64,000 nt of DNA from Candidatus Nitrosotalea bavarica (lineage in GTDB: Archaea > Thermoproteota > Nitrososphaeria > Nitrososphaerales > Nitrosopumilaceae): the NCBI RefSeq assembly GCF_900167955.1, contig NZ_FUYK01000007.1, forward strand, positions 304,252-368,251, read 5' to 3'. Under the pieces are notes generated by a model. That model searched no databases, was not told the DNA's origin, and saw only the letters and a list, made by a program, of their open reading frames with translations. Each line of letters opens with the position of its first letter. The first letter of the stretch is position 1. This document shows positions 8,394 to 15,600 of the stretch, one piece after another. Both the position numbers and the translations under genes were made by a program.

Positions 8394-8572
8394 AATAATC
8401 TTCATGTCATTTCTTTCTTGAAATAATTTATTTTACAAATTCATCAAGTGGATTTAGATTTTCTTACATGTTATAACATCAGTCAAAAGTTTCATATTTT
8501 TATATTCAAATGATGTTTTCATAATTGATATTCTATGTGATACTTAAATGGTTAATTTCCTTTTTTAATTCA

Positions 8573-9001
8573 TTGATAAAAAGAGCACTAAAAAAGATCC
8601 TAGTACCAATGGATGGTTCCAAGAGTTCCTTTAGTGCCCTAGATGAAGCAATCTATATGGCAAGCCAGTTTGATGCCCAGATAACTGTATTGTATGTTTT
8701 GCATGTTGCATATGACAATCCCGATTTGGTTAATACTCCAGAGACTAGAAAACTCCTAAAAAAAGTCACAAAGTTTCTTGAAAAGGCAGAAAAACAAGTC
8801 ATGAAAAACAAAATCAGTTTTAAAAAGGAGACATTGTTTGGGCAAGAATCAAAAAAGATTGTCGATTATTCCCAAAAAGAAAAGTTTGATCTCATAGTAA
8901 TGGGTTCAAGGGGACTAAGTTCGATAAAGAGAATGATTCTTGGAAGTGTGGCGTCTTCAGTTGTCACCAAATCCAAAATTCCAGTACTTGTGGTAAAATG
9001 A
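8573..9001 (+). CDS. Universal stress protein (UspA family)
   Basis: This is a single Usp domain of ~142 residues starting KKILVPMDGSKSS. It carries the ATP-binding signature G-x2-G-x9-G-S (GSRGLSSIKRMILGSVAS) and ends at the family's usual ILVVK-like strand. I chose the TTG at 8573 because it places the first beta strand right after the start; the frame is open back to 8525 but that extra segment is hydrophobic and atypical. Usp proteins are soluble nucleotide-binding stress factors. It lies 180 bases after the aquaporin on the same strand, so co-regulation is possible but not shown. Confidence 0.88.
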   Translation: MIKRALKKILVPMDGSKSSFSALDEAIYMASQFDAQITVLYVLHVAYDNPDLVNTPETRKLLKKVTKFLEKAEKQVMKNKISFKKETLFGQESKKIVDYSQKEKFDLIVMGSRGLSSIKRMILGSVASSVVTKSKIPVLVVK

Positions 9002-9183
9002 TAAATGTCTAATTTTGGCTATACTTTTCTCTTAAAACACATCATCAACAAAGGTTTAAGGTTAGTTTTAGCCTAAATGTAGTATGGAAATAAAAAATCC
9101 ACTTTATCTCAAAAATAATAGTACATTATCAAGATAGGATTAACAAACTTAGAGATGATAATAATTTTGAAATTCATACCAAG

Positions 9184-9459
9184 TTGGCAAATGGATTCAT
9201 TGATGAAATACTAAAATCTATTCCAAATTTGGTTAACACTTTAGGTAGTGTCGATAAAGTAATTAAAATTGATAAAACCAAATTTCCTGATTATCACAAT
9301 ATCATATGTATGGTATTGGATCAATACATAAAAGATCTTAATGCAGACTGGAATACTCTGGAAAATCAATTAGCACACAATACTAGTTATTTAAAACAGA
9401 TTAAGAAAGAAATAGAAATTACGGATGCAATAAAAAAAGATTGCAGTTGTAGCTCATAA
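9184..9459 (+). CDS. Hypothetical protein, possibly a 5'-damaged gene
   Basis: The 91-residue frame from a TTG is helical, acidic and Lys-rich (DEILKSIPNLVNTLGSVDKV) and ends with a Cys-Ser-Cys cluster. I do not recognise it. The frame is open upstream to about 9094 without ATG, GTG or TTG. An ATG at 9084 begins MEIKNPLYLKNNSTLSR in another frame and stops at 9137, exactly where the 9184 frame already reads DRINKLRDDNNFEIHTKLAN. A single-base shift would fuse them, so this may be a frameshifted gene. It overlaps the next small ORF by one base (TAATG). Confidence 0.35.
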   Translation: MANGFIDEILKSIPNLVNTLGSVDKVIKIDKTKFPDYHNIICMVLDQYIKDLNADWNTLENQLAHNTSYLKQIKKEIEITDAIKKDCSCSS

Positions 9460-9683
9460 TGAGAGATTCCCATGATGATAAAAAAAGATTACATGAGCAT
9501 GTCTCATCAAATAATGCAAAGTTAGTTACAAGTTCATTCCCAATTTATCTAAGGAGTTATCCTTATGACTTTGGTTTTACTGCATGTAATTATAATGTGG
9601 CACTAGGTTTGAGTCTGGTAAGGTCCAGCTACTATCATGGTTTGAAAAATAATTCTCGTTTAGTTGGGGTGTTGTACTTTTAG
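9459..9683 (+). CDS. Hypothetical 74-residue protein
   Basis: The ATG overlaps the preceding stop (TAATG), which suggests translational coupling. The product starts with a charged segment (RDSHDDKKRLHEH) and continues with aromatic/Ser-rich text. I recognise no domain. The coding region contains a 17-base sequence (9612-9628) that also occurs in non-coding DNA at 6954-6970, which weakens the case for a real gene. It ends 71 bases from the 3' end of tRNA-Ser. Confidence 0.25.
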   Translation: MRDSHDDKKRLHEHVSSNNAKLVTSSFPIYLRSYPYDFGFTACNYNVALGLSLVRSSYYHGLKNNSRLVGVLYF

Positions 9684-9754
9684 TTCAGCACTCTTCGAAC
9701 TTTTTCAAATTTTTTAAAAATTAGGTTCAAACTATTTAAATGAGAATTTAACAG

Positions 9755-9850
9755 CGCCAGGTAAGGGATTCGAACCCCTGCGTGCCGAAGCACAACCGCT
9801 ACCTTGTATTTGATCTCGAGGCGGTCGCCGTTCCACTTGGCTAACCTGGC
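9755..9850 (-). tRNA. tRNA-Ser (anticodon CGA) with a 14-nt intron
   Basis: The minus strand folds as a class II tRNA: acceptor GCCAGGT/ACCTGGC, D arm GCC...GGC, anticodon stem ACCGC/GCGGT, long variable arm GTGC-TTCG-GCAC, and T arm with TTCGAAT. The anticodon loop reads CU-CGA-G, followed by a 14-base insertion (9801-9814) and A38, the usual archaeal 37/38 intron position for splicing by EndA (encoded at 60001). Discriminator G and the variable-arm shape indicate serine rather than leucine. CCA is not encoded. A TATA-like TATTTATG lies about 25-30 bases upstream, near 9876-9885. Confidence 0.93.
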
Positions 9851-9897
9851 AGCATGTCAAGACTCTGGTTTTGGTACATAAATACAATGAGAATAAG

Positions 9898-9911
9898 TGA
9901 TCAGCTGATCA
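9898..9911. promoter_or_regulatory. Perfect 14-base palindrome TGATCAGCTGATCA
   Basis: This perfect palindrome lies between the tRNA-Ser promoter and the small gene at 9961, immediately before an A/T run (ATATATAATAAAAG) that could be that gene's TATA region. It looks like an operator for a dimeric regulator such as the ribbon-helix-helix-like protein encoded at 10191. No experimental meaning can be read from sequence alone. Confidence 0.4.
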
Positions 9912-9947
9912 GATATATAATAAAAGATATAAAGTAGACAATTTATT

Positions 9948-10164
9948 ATATCAATAATAAATGGAGACCATTACCAAGAAGACAGTCTCAGTAGAGTTTG
10001 AGGGTAAGATGTATGTTCTTCCAGATGAGGTTACAATAGGCATGTTCTTGGTACAACTTGGTCTTTCAGAAGATACGCCTGTCAAGATGACAATTACCAA
10101 AGAAGGCTTTCTACTTGTTCCCCAAGTCTTAAAAAATTGATAATAGATAGTTTATTATTGATAT
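9948..10164. repeat. 14-base inverted repeat flanking a small gene
   Basis: TTTATTATTGATAT occurs at 10151-10164 and, inverted, at 9948-9961, so the two copies bracket the 59-codon gene almost exactly (its ATG at 9961 touches the first copy). Such paired sites may be autoregulatory operators, or the ends of a tiny mobile unit. I saw no target-site duplication. Confidence 0.4.
9961..10140 (+). CDS. 59-residue hypothetical protein
   Basis: The ATG-to-TGA frame encodes METITKKTVSVEFEGKMYVL followed by PDEVTIGMFLVQLGLSED and a beta-rich end (MTITKEGFLLVPQ). It is compact, with a predicted beta-alpha-beta layout and no Cys. I do not recognise the family. It is followed 50 bases later by a ribbon-helix-helix-like gene on the same strand, with an inverted repeat on both sides and a palindrome upstream. 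This suggests a regulated two-gene unit, perhaps toxin-antitoxin-like or a small chromatin regulator (speculative). Confidence 0.55.
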   Translation: METITKKTVSVEFEGKMYVLPDEVTIGMFLVQLGLSEDTPVKMTITKEGFLLVPQVLKN

Positions 10165-10190
10165 TTGACAATTCTGTGAAGTGGAAATAA

Positions 10191-10373
10191 TTGGCAAAGA
10201 CTAGAGTTTCTATAACCATTGACGATGATACTGCCAAAGCCATTGAACTCTATTATCGCGAAAAGGTCAAAGTAGCGGTAGAAAAAGGCGAGCCAATTCC
10301 AAAACTCTCAAACATTTACGAGGAAATAATTGAAAAGGGCTGGGAATCACGACCTAGTATAAAAAAGAAATAA
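10191..10373 (+). CDS. Ribbon-helix-helix-like small protein
   Basis: This protein has 60 residues from a TTG. The N-terminal strand TRVSITIDDDTAKAIELYYR fits the CopG/Arc/MetJ ribbon followed by helix A; SNIYEEIIEKGW fits helix B. Such dimers bind short palindromes, and suitable sites lie upstream (9898-9911; 9948/10151). The central Lys/Glu-rich segment is longer than in the smallest CopG proteins. It probably regulates the 9961 gene, itself, or the following fen1 gene (36 bases downstream). Assignment rests on pattern only. Confidence 0.5.
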   Translation: MAKTRVSITIDDDTAKAIELYYREKVKVAVEKGEPIPKLSNIYEEIIEKGWESRPSIKKK

Positions 10374-10408
10374 ACATGCAAAAATCTAGTATCTTGTAGG
10401 GAAATATT

Positions 10409-11434
10409 TTGGGTCTAGATCTAAAACAACTATGTGTTAGAGAAAAAACAAATCTTGAATCCTTTGCATCAAAAATTGTCGCAATTGATGCGTATAACGC
10501 AATATATCAATTTCTTTCAATCATACGCGGTCCTGATGGTTTGCCCTTGTCTGATCACAATGGGAGAATCACTAGTCACATCAGCGGACTGTTTTATAGA
10601 AATATCAATTTCTTGTCACTTGGAATAAAACCTGTCTATGTTTTTGATGGAAAACCTCCATCTTTAAAATCTGCTGAAATTCAAAGAAGAAAACAGGTGA
10701 AAAAAGACGCTACAATAAAATATGAAATTGCAATTAGTGAAGGAAATTATGTCGAGGCAAAAAAGTTTGCACAACAAACATCCGTACTACGAGATGATAT
10801 GGTTGAAGAATCGAAAAAGTTTCTAGACCTTTTTGGTATACCTTGGATACAAGCACCATCAGAAGGTGAGTCAACTGCGGCACATCTTACTAATACTGGT
10901 CAGGCATATGCTTCAGCAAGTCAGGACTTTGATTCTTTATTGTTTGGTGCAAAAAGGCTGGTACGAAATTTTACAAACAGTGGAAAAAGAAAACTACCCA
11001 ATAGGAATACTACAATAGAGATTGAACCCGAACTTATTTTATTAGAAAAAACACTTGCAGAACTTGGGGTTACAAGGGAGCAGCTTGTGGATATTGGGAT
11101 ATTGATAGGCACGGACTTTAATCCTGATGGCTTTGAGAGGATTGGTCCCAAGACTGCCTTGAAGATGGTAAAAGAGCATGGGAATCTAGAAAACATACCG
11201 CAAATCCAGGATAAATTAAACGAGATAGACTACAACCAGATACGTGAGATATTTCTTAAACCCAAAGTGGCAAATGTATCTGAGATAAAATTTGGAAATG
11301 TTGACTATGTAGGAATAGTAAATTATCTTACAAAGGAGAGGAGTTTTTCACTAGACCGTGTTGACACATCATTAAACAGATTGAAAAAATCATATGAAAA
11401 GAAGAGTCATAATTTAGACCAGTGGTTTGGCTGA
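10409..11434 (+). CDS. fen: Flap structure-specific endonuclease 1
   Basis: This protein has 341 residues, the normal archaeal FEN1 length. The N-terminus (GLDLKQL) leaves Gly2 free after Met removal, as the family requires. The XPG-N region includes [12 protein letters not shown] and VFDGKPP; XPG-I includes [12 protein letters not shown] and [10 protein letters not shown] with the metal-binding acidic residues; the helix-hairpin-helix ([13 protein letters not shown]) binds the downstream duplex. The C-terminus NLDQWFG is a PIP-box-like tail for PCNA, although the leading Gln is not conserved. It removes 5' flaps during Okazaki-fragment maturation and repair and works with the DNA ligase encoded at 61341. 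TTG start. Confidence 0.97.
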   Translation: MGLDLKQLCVREKTNLESFASKIVAIDAYNAIYQFLSIIRGPDGLPLSDHNGRITSHISGLFYRNINFLSLGIKPVYVFDGKPPSLKSAEIQRRKQVKKDATIKYEIAISEGNYVEAKKFAQQTSVLRDDMVEESKKFLDLFGIPWIQAPSEGESTAAHLTNTGQAYASASQDFDSLLFGAKRLVRNFTNSGKRKLPNRNTTIEIEPELILLEKTLAELGVTREQLVDIGILIGTDFNPDGFERIGPKTALKMVKEHGNLENIPQIQDKLNEIDYNQIREIFLKPKVANVSEIKFGNVDYVGIVNYLTKERSFSLDRVDTSLNRLKKSYEKKSHNLDQWFG

Positions 11435-11493
11435 TAAAAATTAAGATTTATAATTGTGAAAAGTGGATCTCTTATCTGAAACGTGATTAGTTG

Positions 11494-12579
11494 ATGAATA
11501 GAAAAAATCTTGTAATTTTGGTGTCATGTATGATTGTTATTGGTATAATCAGTGCTGGCTTTACAATCCATGCAAATAACACAGTCATGACATCCGGGTT
11601 TTTTACCAAAGCATCTGCACAGCAACAATCATCTAATTACACTCTTTATACAAATTCCATTCCAACTTGGATTAGAAATGTTACAAAATGGTGGTCTGAA
11701 GGTCAGACTAGCGATTCTGATTTTTTAAATGCCATACAATACCTGATTGACACTGGTGTCATTCATGTATCTAAAACATCTTCATTATCTTCGATTGCAA
11801 ACCAAAACAGTACCATGACGCAAAAGATTGATGATCTGCAAACTAGATACAATACCCTGCAGATTAAATACAATGATCTTTTGAAACAGATCCAAAATGT
11901 ACCTGGAAATCAAATAACTAATTCAAACAATTACGCTGAATCAATTTCTGCTGTAGCGGTATATCCAATTGTACAAAGTGATGGTTTCTTTCAGACTAGT
12001 GTTTACAACGGAACTATATTGAAGATAACAGTTGATATCCGAGATGGTACAGGTCTTGTACTTGCAAACACTGCAATACCTGAAGGTGTAGACTTTCAAA
12101 ATTCAGCCCGTATCGCAGTACAAGTAGCTCATAACATAACAGGAGTGGACTTGTCAAACAAGGATGTAATCTTTTCAATTACCACTGATAATCAAAACTT
12201 GCAGGCAGTAGATGGTGGAAGTGCTGGAGGAGCAATGACTGTATTGCTAACTTCGGCAATTCTTGGAAAATCCATTAATGGACATGTATTGATGACTGGA
12301 ACAATCCAGCCTGATGGTACCATAGGTCCAATTGGTGGAGTTTTGGAAAAAGCTCAAGCTGCAGCAAATTATGGTGCCAAAATATTTCTTGTTCCTACGG
12401 GTCAGGGGGTTGTAGATGAGCAGCATTGCACACAATCAACTCAAGGCCCATTTGTATACCAATCATGCAGTCCTCAAGAGGTATCACTAACATCTATCAT
12501 GGAGAGCAAGTATGGCATGAAGGTAATTGAAGTAGGAAATATCAATGATGTTTTAAAATATTTCAATAGTTCTGAATAA
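11494..12579 (+). CDS. Exported Lon-like serine protease (S16 domain)
   Basis: This protein has 361 residues. An N-terminal hydrophobic segment (residues ~4-25) looks like a signal peptide or anchor, followed by a thaumarchaeal-type WIRNVTKWWSEGQTSDSDFLNAIQYLID module and a short coiled coil (~110-135). The C-terminal ~200 residues match the Lon proteolytic domain, with nucleophile Ser in VDGGSAGGAM and the dyad Lys in GGVLEKAQAA. There is no AAA+ ATPase, so it is an ATP-independent, extracytoplasmic Lon-like protease. The ATG at 11494 follows a TTG at 11491; the ATG is preferred. Confidence 0.85.
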   Translation: MNRKNLVILVSCMIVIGIISAGFTIHANNTVMTSGFFTKASAQQQSSNYTLYTNSIPTWIRNVTKWWSEGQTSDSDFLNAIQYLIDTGVIHVSKTSSLSSIANQNSTMTQKIDDLQTRYNTLQIKYNDLLKQIQNVPGNQITNSNNYAESISAVAVYPIVQSDGFFQTSVYNGTILKITVDIRDGTGLVLANTAIPEGVDFQNSARIAVQVAHNITGVDLSNKDVIFSITTDNQNLQAVDGGSAGGAMTVLLTSAILGKSINGHVLMTGTIQPDGTIGPIGGVLEKAQAAANYGAKIFLVPTGQGVVDEQHCTQSTQGPFVYQSCSPQEVSLTSIMESKYGMKVIEVGNINDVLKYFNSSE

Positions 12580-12615
12580 TGCCTTATCAAATGTTTTTAA
12601 TTTAAAATCAATTTT

Positions 12616-14244
12616 TTATTTTGAATTTCCTGAGAGTTTCTTTCGTTTCTCTTCTATTCTTTTTTCTGCCTCTAATCTCTCAAGTTTGTAGGATTTCATA
12701 TCTGCAAATTTAATTATAGTAGACAGGTTTGGATGTACTTTGTTTATTGCTTTGAACATTTCCTGTGCAGCTTTTCTATAGTCCTGGTGTCCCTGCGGAA
12801 CAGTTCTTAATTCAATTAGATGTACTGCTTCTCTGAGATTTAATTTCATAAAATATGGATAATTGTATGCAAAGTTTACAACATACTGGGCCTGTTCTGG
12901 CATCTTTGTCTTCAAAAGTTCAAAGACTTGTTTTGAATTGTACATACAATCATCATAATCTTTTTTGATTCCTAGTTGTATGATTTCATCTGGAACGACA
13001 TATCCATGATCTGTTGTAAGCAACTGTCTTTCAAGTGTCAAGACTCGATGTCTATGAAAGTCTCGAAACATTCCAAAGTTTGTCAAAAAATCAAAAGTGT
13101 ATTCAGTCATTTCAAATGCGCGTGGAGGTCTCTGTCTTCTGTTTTCTCTTAGACTTGCAAATATGCCAATTATTTTTTTTCTATCTGATTGATTTATCTT
13201 TCTGACCTGGACAAGTATCTCTCTAAATGAAACTCCGTTTGACTGTTCATATAATATGGAAGATATTATCTTCTCTTCTGCCTTATTCTGGGATTCAAAA
13301 TCAACCAAGTCTACAAGAAACTTTCTTTTTCCTTTTGTTTTGAGATATTTTTTATTTAATACACTTGATTTTGTCTTTATGCTATCAAGATATTTCTGCA
13401 AGGCTTTACCGTGGTTATCATCAGCCCTTCTTACAAATGACTTGATTATGGTATTTAGCTCTCTGTGAATTTTCCCAGCTAGCATCCTTTCTTCTTCTAG
13501 ATCTGAAGAATATAGTATAGTTAACAAGTACTCAAACGCTCTTCCATTTCCAGTAATTCCAACATTAGTCAGAGTAGACGCTGGAAGTATTCCTCGGAGA
13601 ATGTCTAGGGCTTTGGCTCTAATGGTGGCATTGTAAATTCTAGTTGCAGATTTTATATCATCTTCGCCAGAGAGTTTTGAGTATTCTACATCAACTCCTT
13701 TTGAATTTCTAAACTTTTGATTCTGTATTGGCTCTTGTTCTTGCATATAGTTTATCACCGGCTGGATGTTTTTTGAATAAACTTCAAAGTCTAGATTGCA
13801 TGCCTCTAGATATTTATCAGCATACTTTGAATTCATTATTTCAGGTTCTCTGTAAAACTTGAACTCGTCATTTACTTTTTTATCCCAAGCAACATATCTT
13901 GATGATTTTTCAAGATATGACAATCCAATTCTTCTGTCTTCTATTTTTTTTACAGCGATGTTTGACAGACCTTCAATTGCAATCTGGGCTTCACCAAGCT
14001 CTGCAACTGAATCATCTCCATACTCTAGTAATACTTTATCGTAAAACTCTTCGCCACGATTTTCATTTTGTAAAAATTCGTCAAGAAATATCTTTCTCAT
14101 GCTTTTATCAGTTCTACTATATCTTGACATCAGAGCTCCTCTGTCAACCTGTCTTGGGCTAATTATGGCAAATACAGAATCGTCCACATTTGAAAAATGT
14201 TTCAACAAACTTTGCTTTTCAGAATTTGAAAACTCGGACAACAC
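12616..14244 (-). CDS. Double-length ThyX-like protein
   Basis: This protein has 542 residues, about twice normal ThyX. Both halves look like the flavin-dependent thymidylate synthase fold. The second half holds [18 protein letters not shown], close to the ThyX signature RHR-x7-S but with the usual Ser-rich end altered. The first half has a degenerate equivalent ([20 protein letters not shown]). A charged linker (~290-340) joins them. ThyX makes dTMP from dUMP using methylene-THF and FAD. Whether this fused form still does so, or is a divergent RNA/DNA-methylating relative, cannot be told from sequence. The gene converges on the Lon-like protease gene. Confidence 0.7.
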   Translation of the reverse strand: MLSEFSNSEKQSLLKHFSNVDDSVFAIISPRQVDRGALMSRYSRTDKSMRKIFLDEFLQNENRGEEFYDKVLLEYGDDSVAELGEAQIAIEGLSNIAVKKIEDRRIGLSYLEKSSRYVAWDKKVNDEFKFYREPEIMNSKYADKYLEACNLDFEVYSKNIQPVINYMQEQEPIQNQKFRNSKGVDVEYSKLSGEDDIKSATRIYNATIRAKALDILRGILPASTLTNVGITGNGRAFEYLLTILYSSDLEEERMLAGKIHRELNTIIKSFVRRADDNHGKALQKYLDSIKTKSSVLNKKYLKTKGKRKFLVDLVDFESQNKAEEKIISSILYEQSNGVSFREILVQVRKINQSDRKKIIGIFASLRENRRQRPPRAFEMTEYTFDFLTNFGMFRDFHRHRVLTLERQLLTTDHGYVVPDEIIQLGIKKDYDDCMYNSKQVFELLKTKMPEQAQYVVNFAYNYPYFMKLNLREAVHLIELRTVPQGHQDYRKAAQEMFKAINKVHPNLSTIIKFADMKSYKLERLEAEKRIEEKRKKLSGNSK

Positions 14245-14272
14245 GATTTGAATTCAACCCAATTATAAATAA

Positions 14273-14557
14273 CTACTTCTTTCCAATCTGGATCAAGTCT
14301 GACGGTCCTGTCTTTGGTGTATTATGTTTTGATTGCCATCTAAGCAAAACTTCTTTAAATGATTCTGCTTCTTGCGAGTCTTCTGTATACATTAAAGTTG
14401 TCACCCATTTCCCATCTCCTGCAGTACCTCCCATGGAATTCATCCAAAAATCTGTTGGCATGTTTTCAAATGCTTTGTGTTTTTCATCCCTGCTCATATC
14501 CACCCACCGTTTGGAGACAAAGTGTAGTATCTGATCTAACTCTTCTTTTGTAATCAT
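14273..14557 (-). CDS. Hypothetical protein (94 residues)
   Basis: This is a soluble, mostly helical, Trp-rich protein (KRWVDMSRDEKHKAFENMPT, DFWMNSMGGTAG, KWVTTLMYTED). I do not recognise the domain. It lies 28 bases upstream of the ThyX-like gene on the same strand and probably shares its transcript. It has no membrane segment or Cys cluster. Codon use resembles neighbouring genes, and the length and composition support a real gene. Confidence 0.6.
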   Translation of the reverse strand: MITKEELDQILHFVSKRWVDMSRDEKHKAFENMPTDFWMNSMGGTAGDGKWVTTLMYTEDSQEAESFKEVLLRWQSKHNTPKTGPSDLIQIGKK

Positions 14558-14675
14558 TATTGGACCATTACTAATCCTATGATTATAAAATTACGTATTT
14601 TTTCATTTTTTCAAGGATCATTAGCTAAAATGATCTTACCAAAACTTGAAAGCTTGTTAACACTTTGTTGATTAT

Positions 14676-15521
14676 ATGAAATTTAGAACACCTATTCTAA
14701 TGAGCAAGGAAGAGATCGAATTTATCGGCAAGCAAGTGAAGGACATGTACGGCACCTATATCGGCAAAGTCATAGGTACCATAACTGACATCGATGGAAG
14801 TGTACAAACCGTAGGTGTTGATTGTGGTTCTGAAGGACTAAAGCAGATAGCATTCGAGCAACTAGTCATACAAGGACAATATGTAATCTTCATCCCTAGG
14901 TGGAGATTAGATGCACAAAGATTGTTGCGCGAGAAGGGGCTTACCATGCGCCGTATACGTGCTCTGATGGATATCGTATCTGAAAACGATGACATGAAAG
15001 AGGATGCTGAACTGATCCATGAGAAGTATAGGATAAAACTGTTAACTCTGGATGAGACCGAAAAACAAATCAAAGAAAAATTAGAGAAAAGACTTGCAGA
15101 ACTTGAGAGTCAGCTAAAGTCAATCCGGATGCTAAGATTTGACGCAAAGTTGCAAAACAAGAGCAATGAAATATCTGATGCCAAGTTTGACCTAGTCAAG
15201 ACTCACACGGTCGAAATCATCGAACACATCGAACATGAAAAGGCAGAGATAACAAGTATCCAACGTCGCATCAACGATCTTTCAGTTGAGAGTGGAGAGC
15301 GCATCGAGAGTCCAAAACAGGACGTTCATTCAGCCGCCATTTCATATCTTGGAAAGGTAGAAGATCCTTCAACTTCAGTGCCACAGACTCCCATATCTAC
15401 TAGCCCAGTAATTGGTACCAGTATTCCCACTGCACCGACACCACAGCCAGTAGCAATTGGAGCCGATGGTGATGAAGCCCAGCAAGATTCAGATTGGCTT
15501 AAGAGAATATCATCGTCTTAA
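14676..15521 (+). CDS. cdvA: Cell division protein CdvA
   Basis: This protein has 281 residues. The N-terminal ~75 residues form the PRC-barrel-like domain (YGTYIGKVIGTITDIDGSVQ). A long coiled coil (~110-205) follows. The tail is Pro/Thr/Ser-rich and ends in a short conserved segment (DSDWLKRISS) positioned like the ESCRT-III-binding peptide of CdvA. CdvA is the membrane/DNA-associated scaffold that recruits CdvB (ESCRT-III-like) in the Cdv division machinery of Thaumarchaeota and Sulfolobales. cdvB and cdvC are not in the window, consistent with the dispersed cdv genes known in Thaumarchaeota. A hairpin-T terminator follows. Confidence 0.9.
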   Translation: MKFRTPILMSKEEIEFIGKQVKDMYGTYIGKVIGTITDIDGSVQTVGVDCGSEGLKQIAFEQLVIQGQYVIFIPRWRLDAQRLLREKGLTMRRIRALMDIVSENDDMKEDAELIHEKYRIKLLTLDETEKQIKEKLEKRLAELESQLKSIRMLRFDAKLQNKSNEISDAKFDLVKTHTVEIIEHIEHEKAEITSIQRRINDLSVESGERIESPKQDVHSAAISYLGKVEDPSTSVPQTPISTSPVIGTSIPTAPTPQPVAIGADGDEAQQDSDWLKRISSS

Positions 15522-15543
15522 AATAATCTGATGGGACGAAGGA

Positions 15544-15580
15544 TTCGCTCCCAACTCCAATTTGAGCGAACCTTTTTTTT
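15544..15580 (+). terminator. Hairpin plus T-tract after cdvA
   Basis: TTCGCTC (15544-15550) pairs with GAGCGAA (15564-15570) across a 13-base loop and is followed by a run of eight T (15573-15580). It sits between cdvA and the acetyl-CoA synthetase gene. T-tracts terminate archaeal transcription; the hairpin makes the signal stronger. The acs start follows 20 bases later, so acs must have its promoter close by or be read through. Confidence 0.6.
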
Positions 15581-15600
15581 AACATACATACAACTAAACC

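Noticed and set aside
9755..9850. tRNA-Leu assignment (class II shape)
   Set aside because: Discriminator base G and anticodon CGA after intron removal point to serine; tRNA-Leu would have A73.
9755..9850. Integrated element with att site at tRNA-Ser
   Set aside because: I saw no second copy of the tRNA 3' end in the window and no integrase gene, so the decayed ORFs nearby are reported without that claim.
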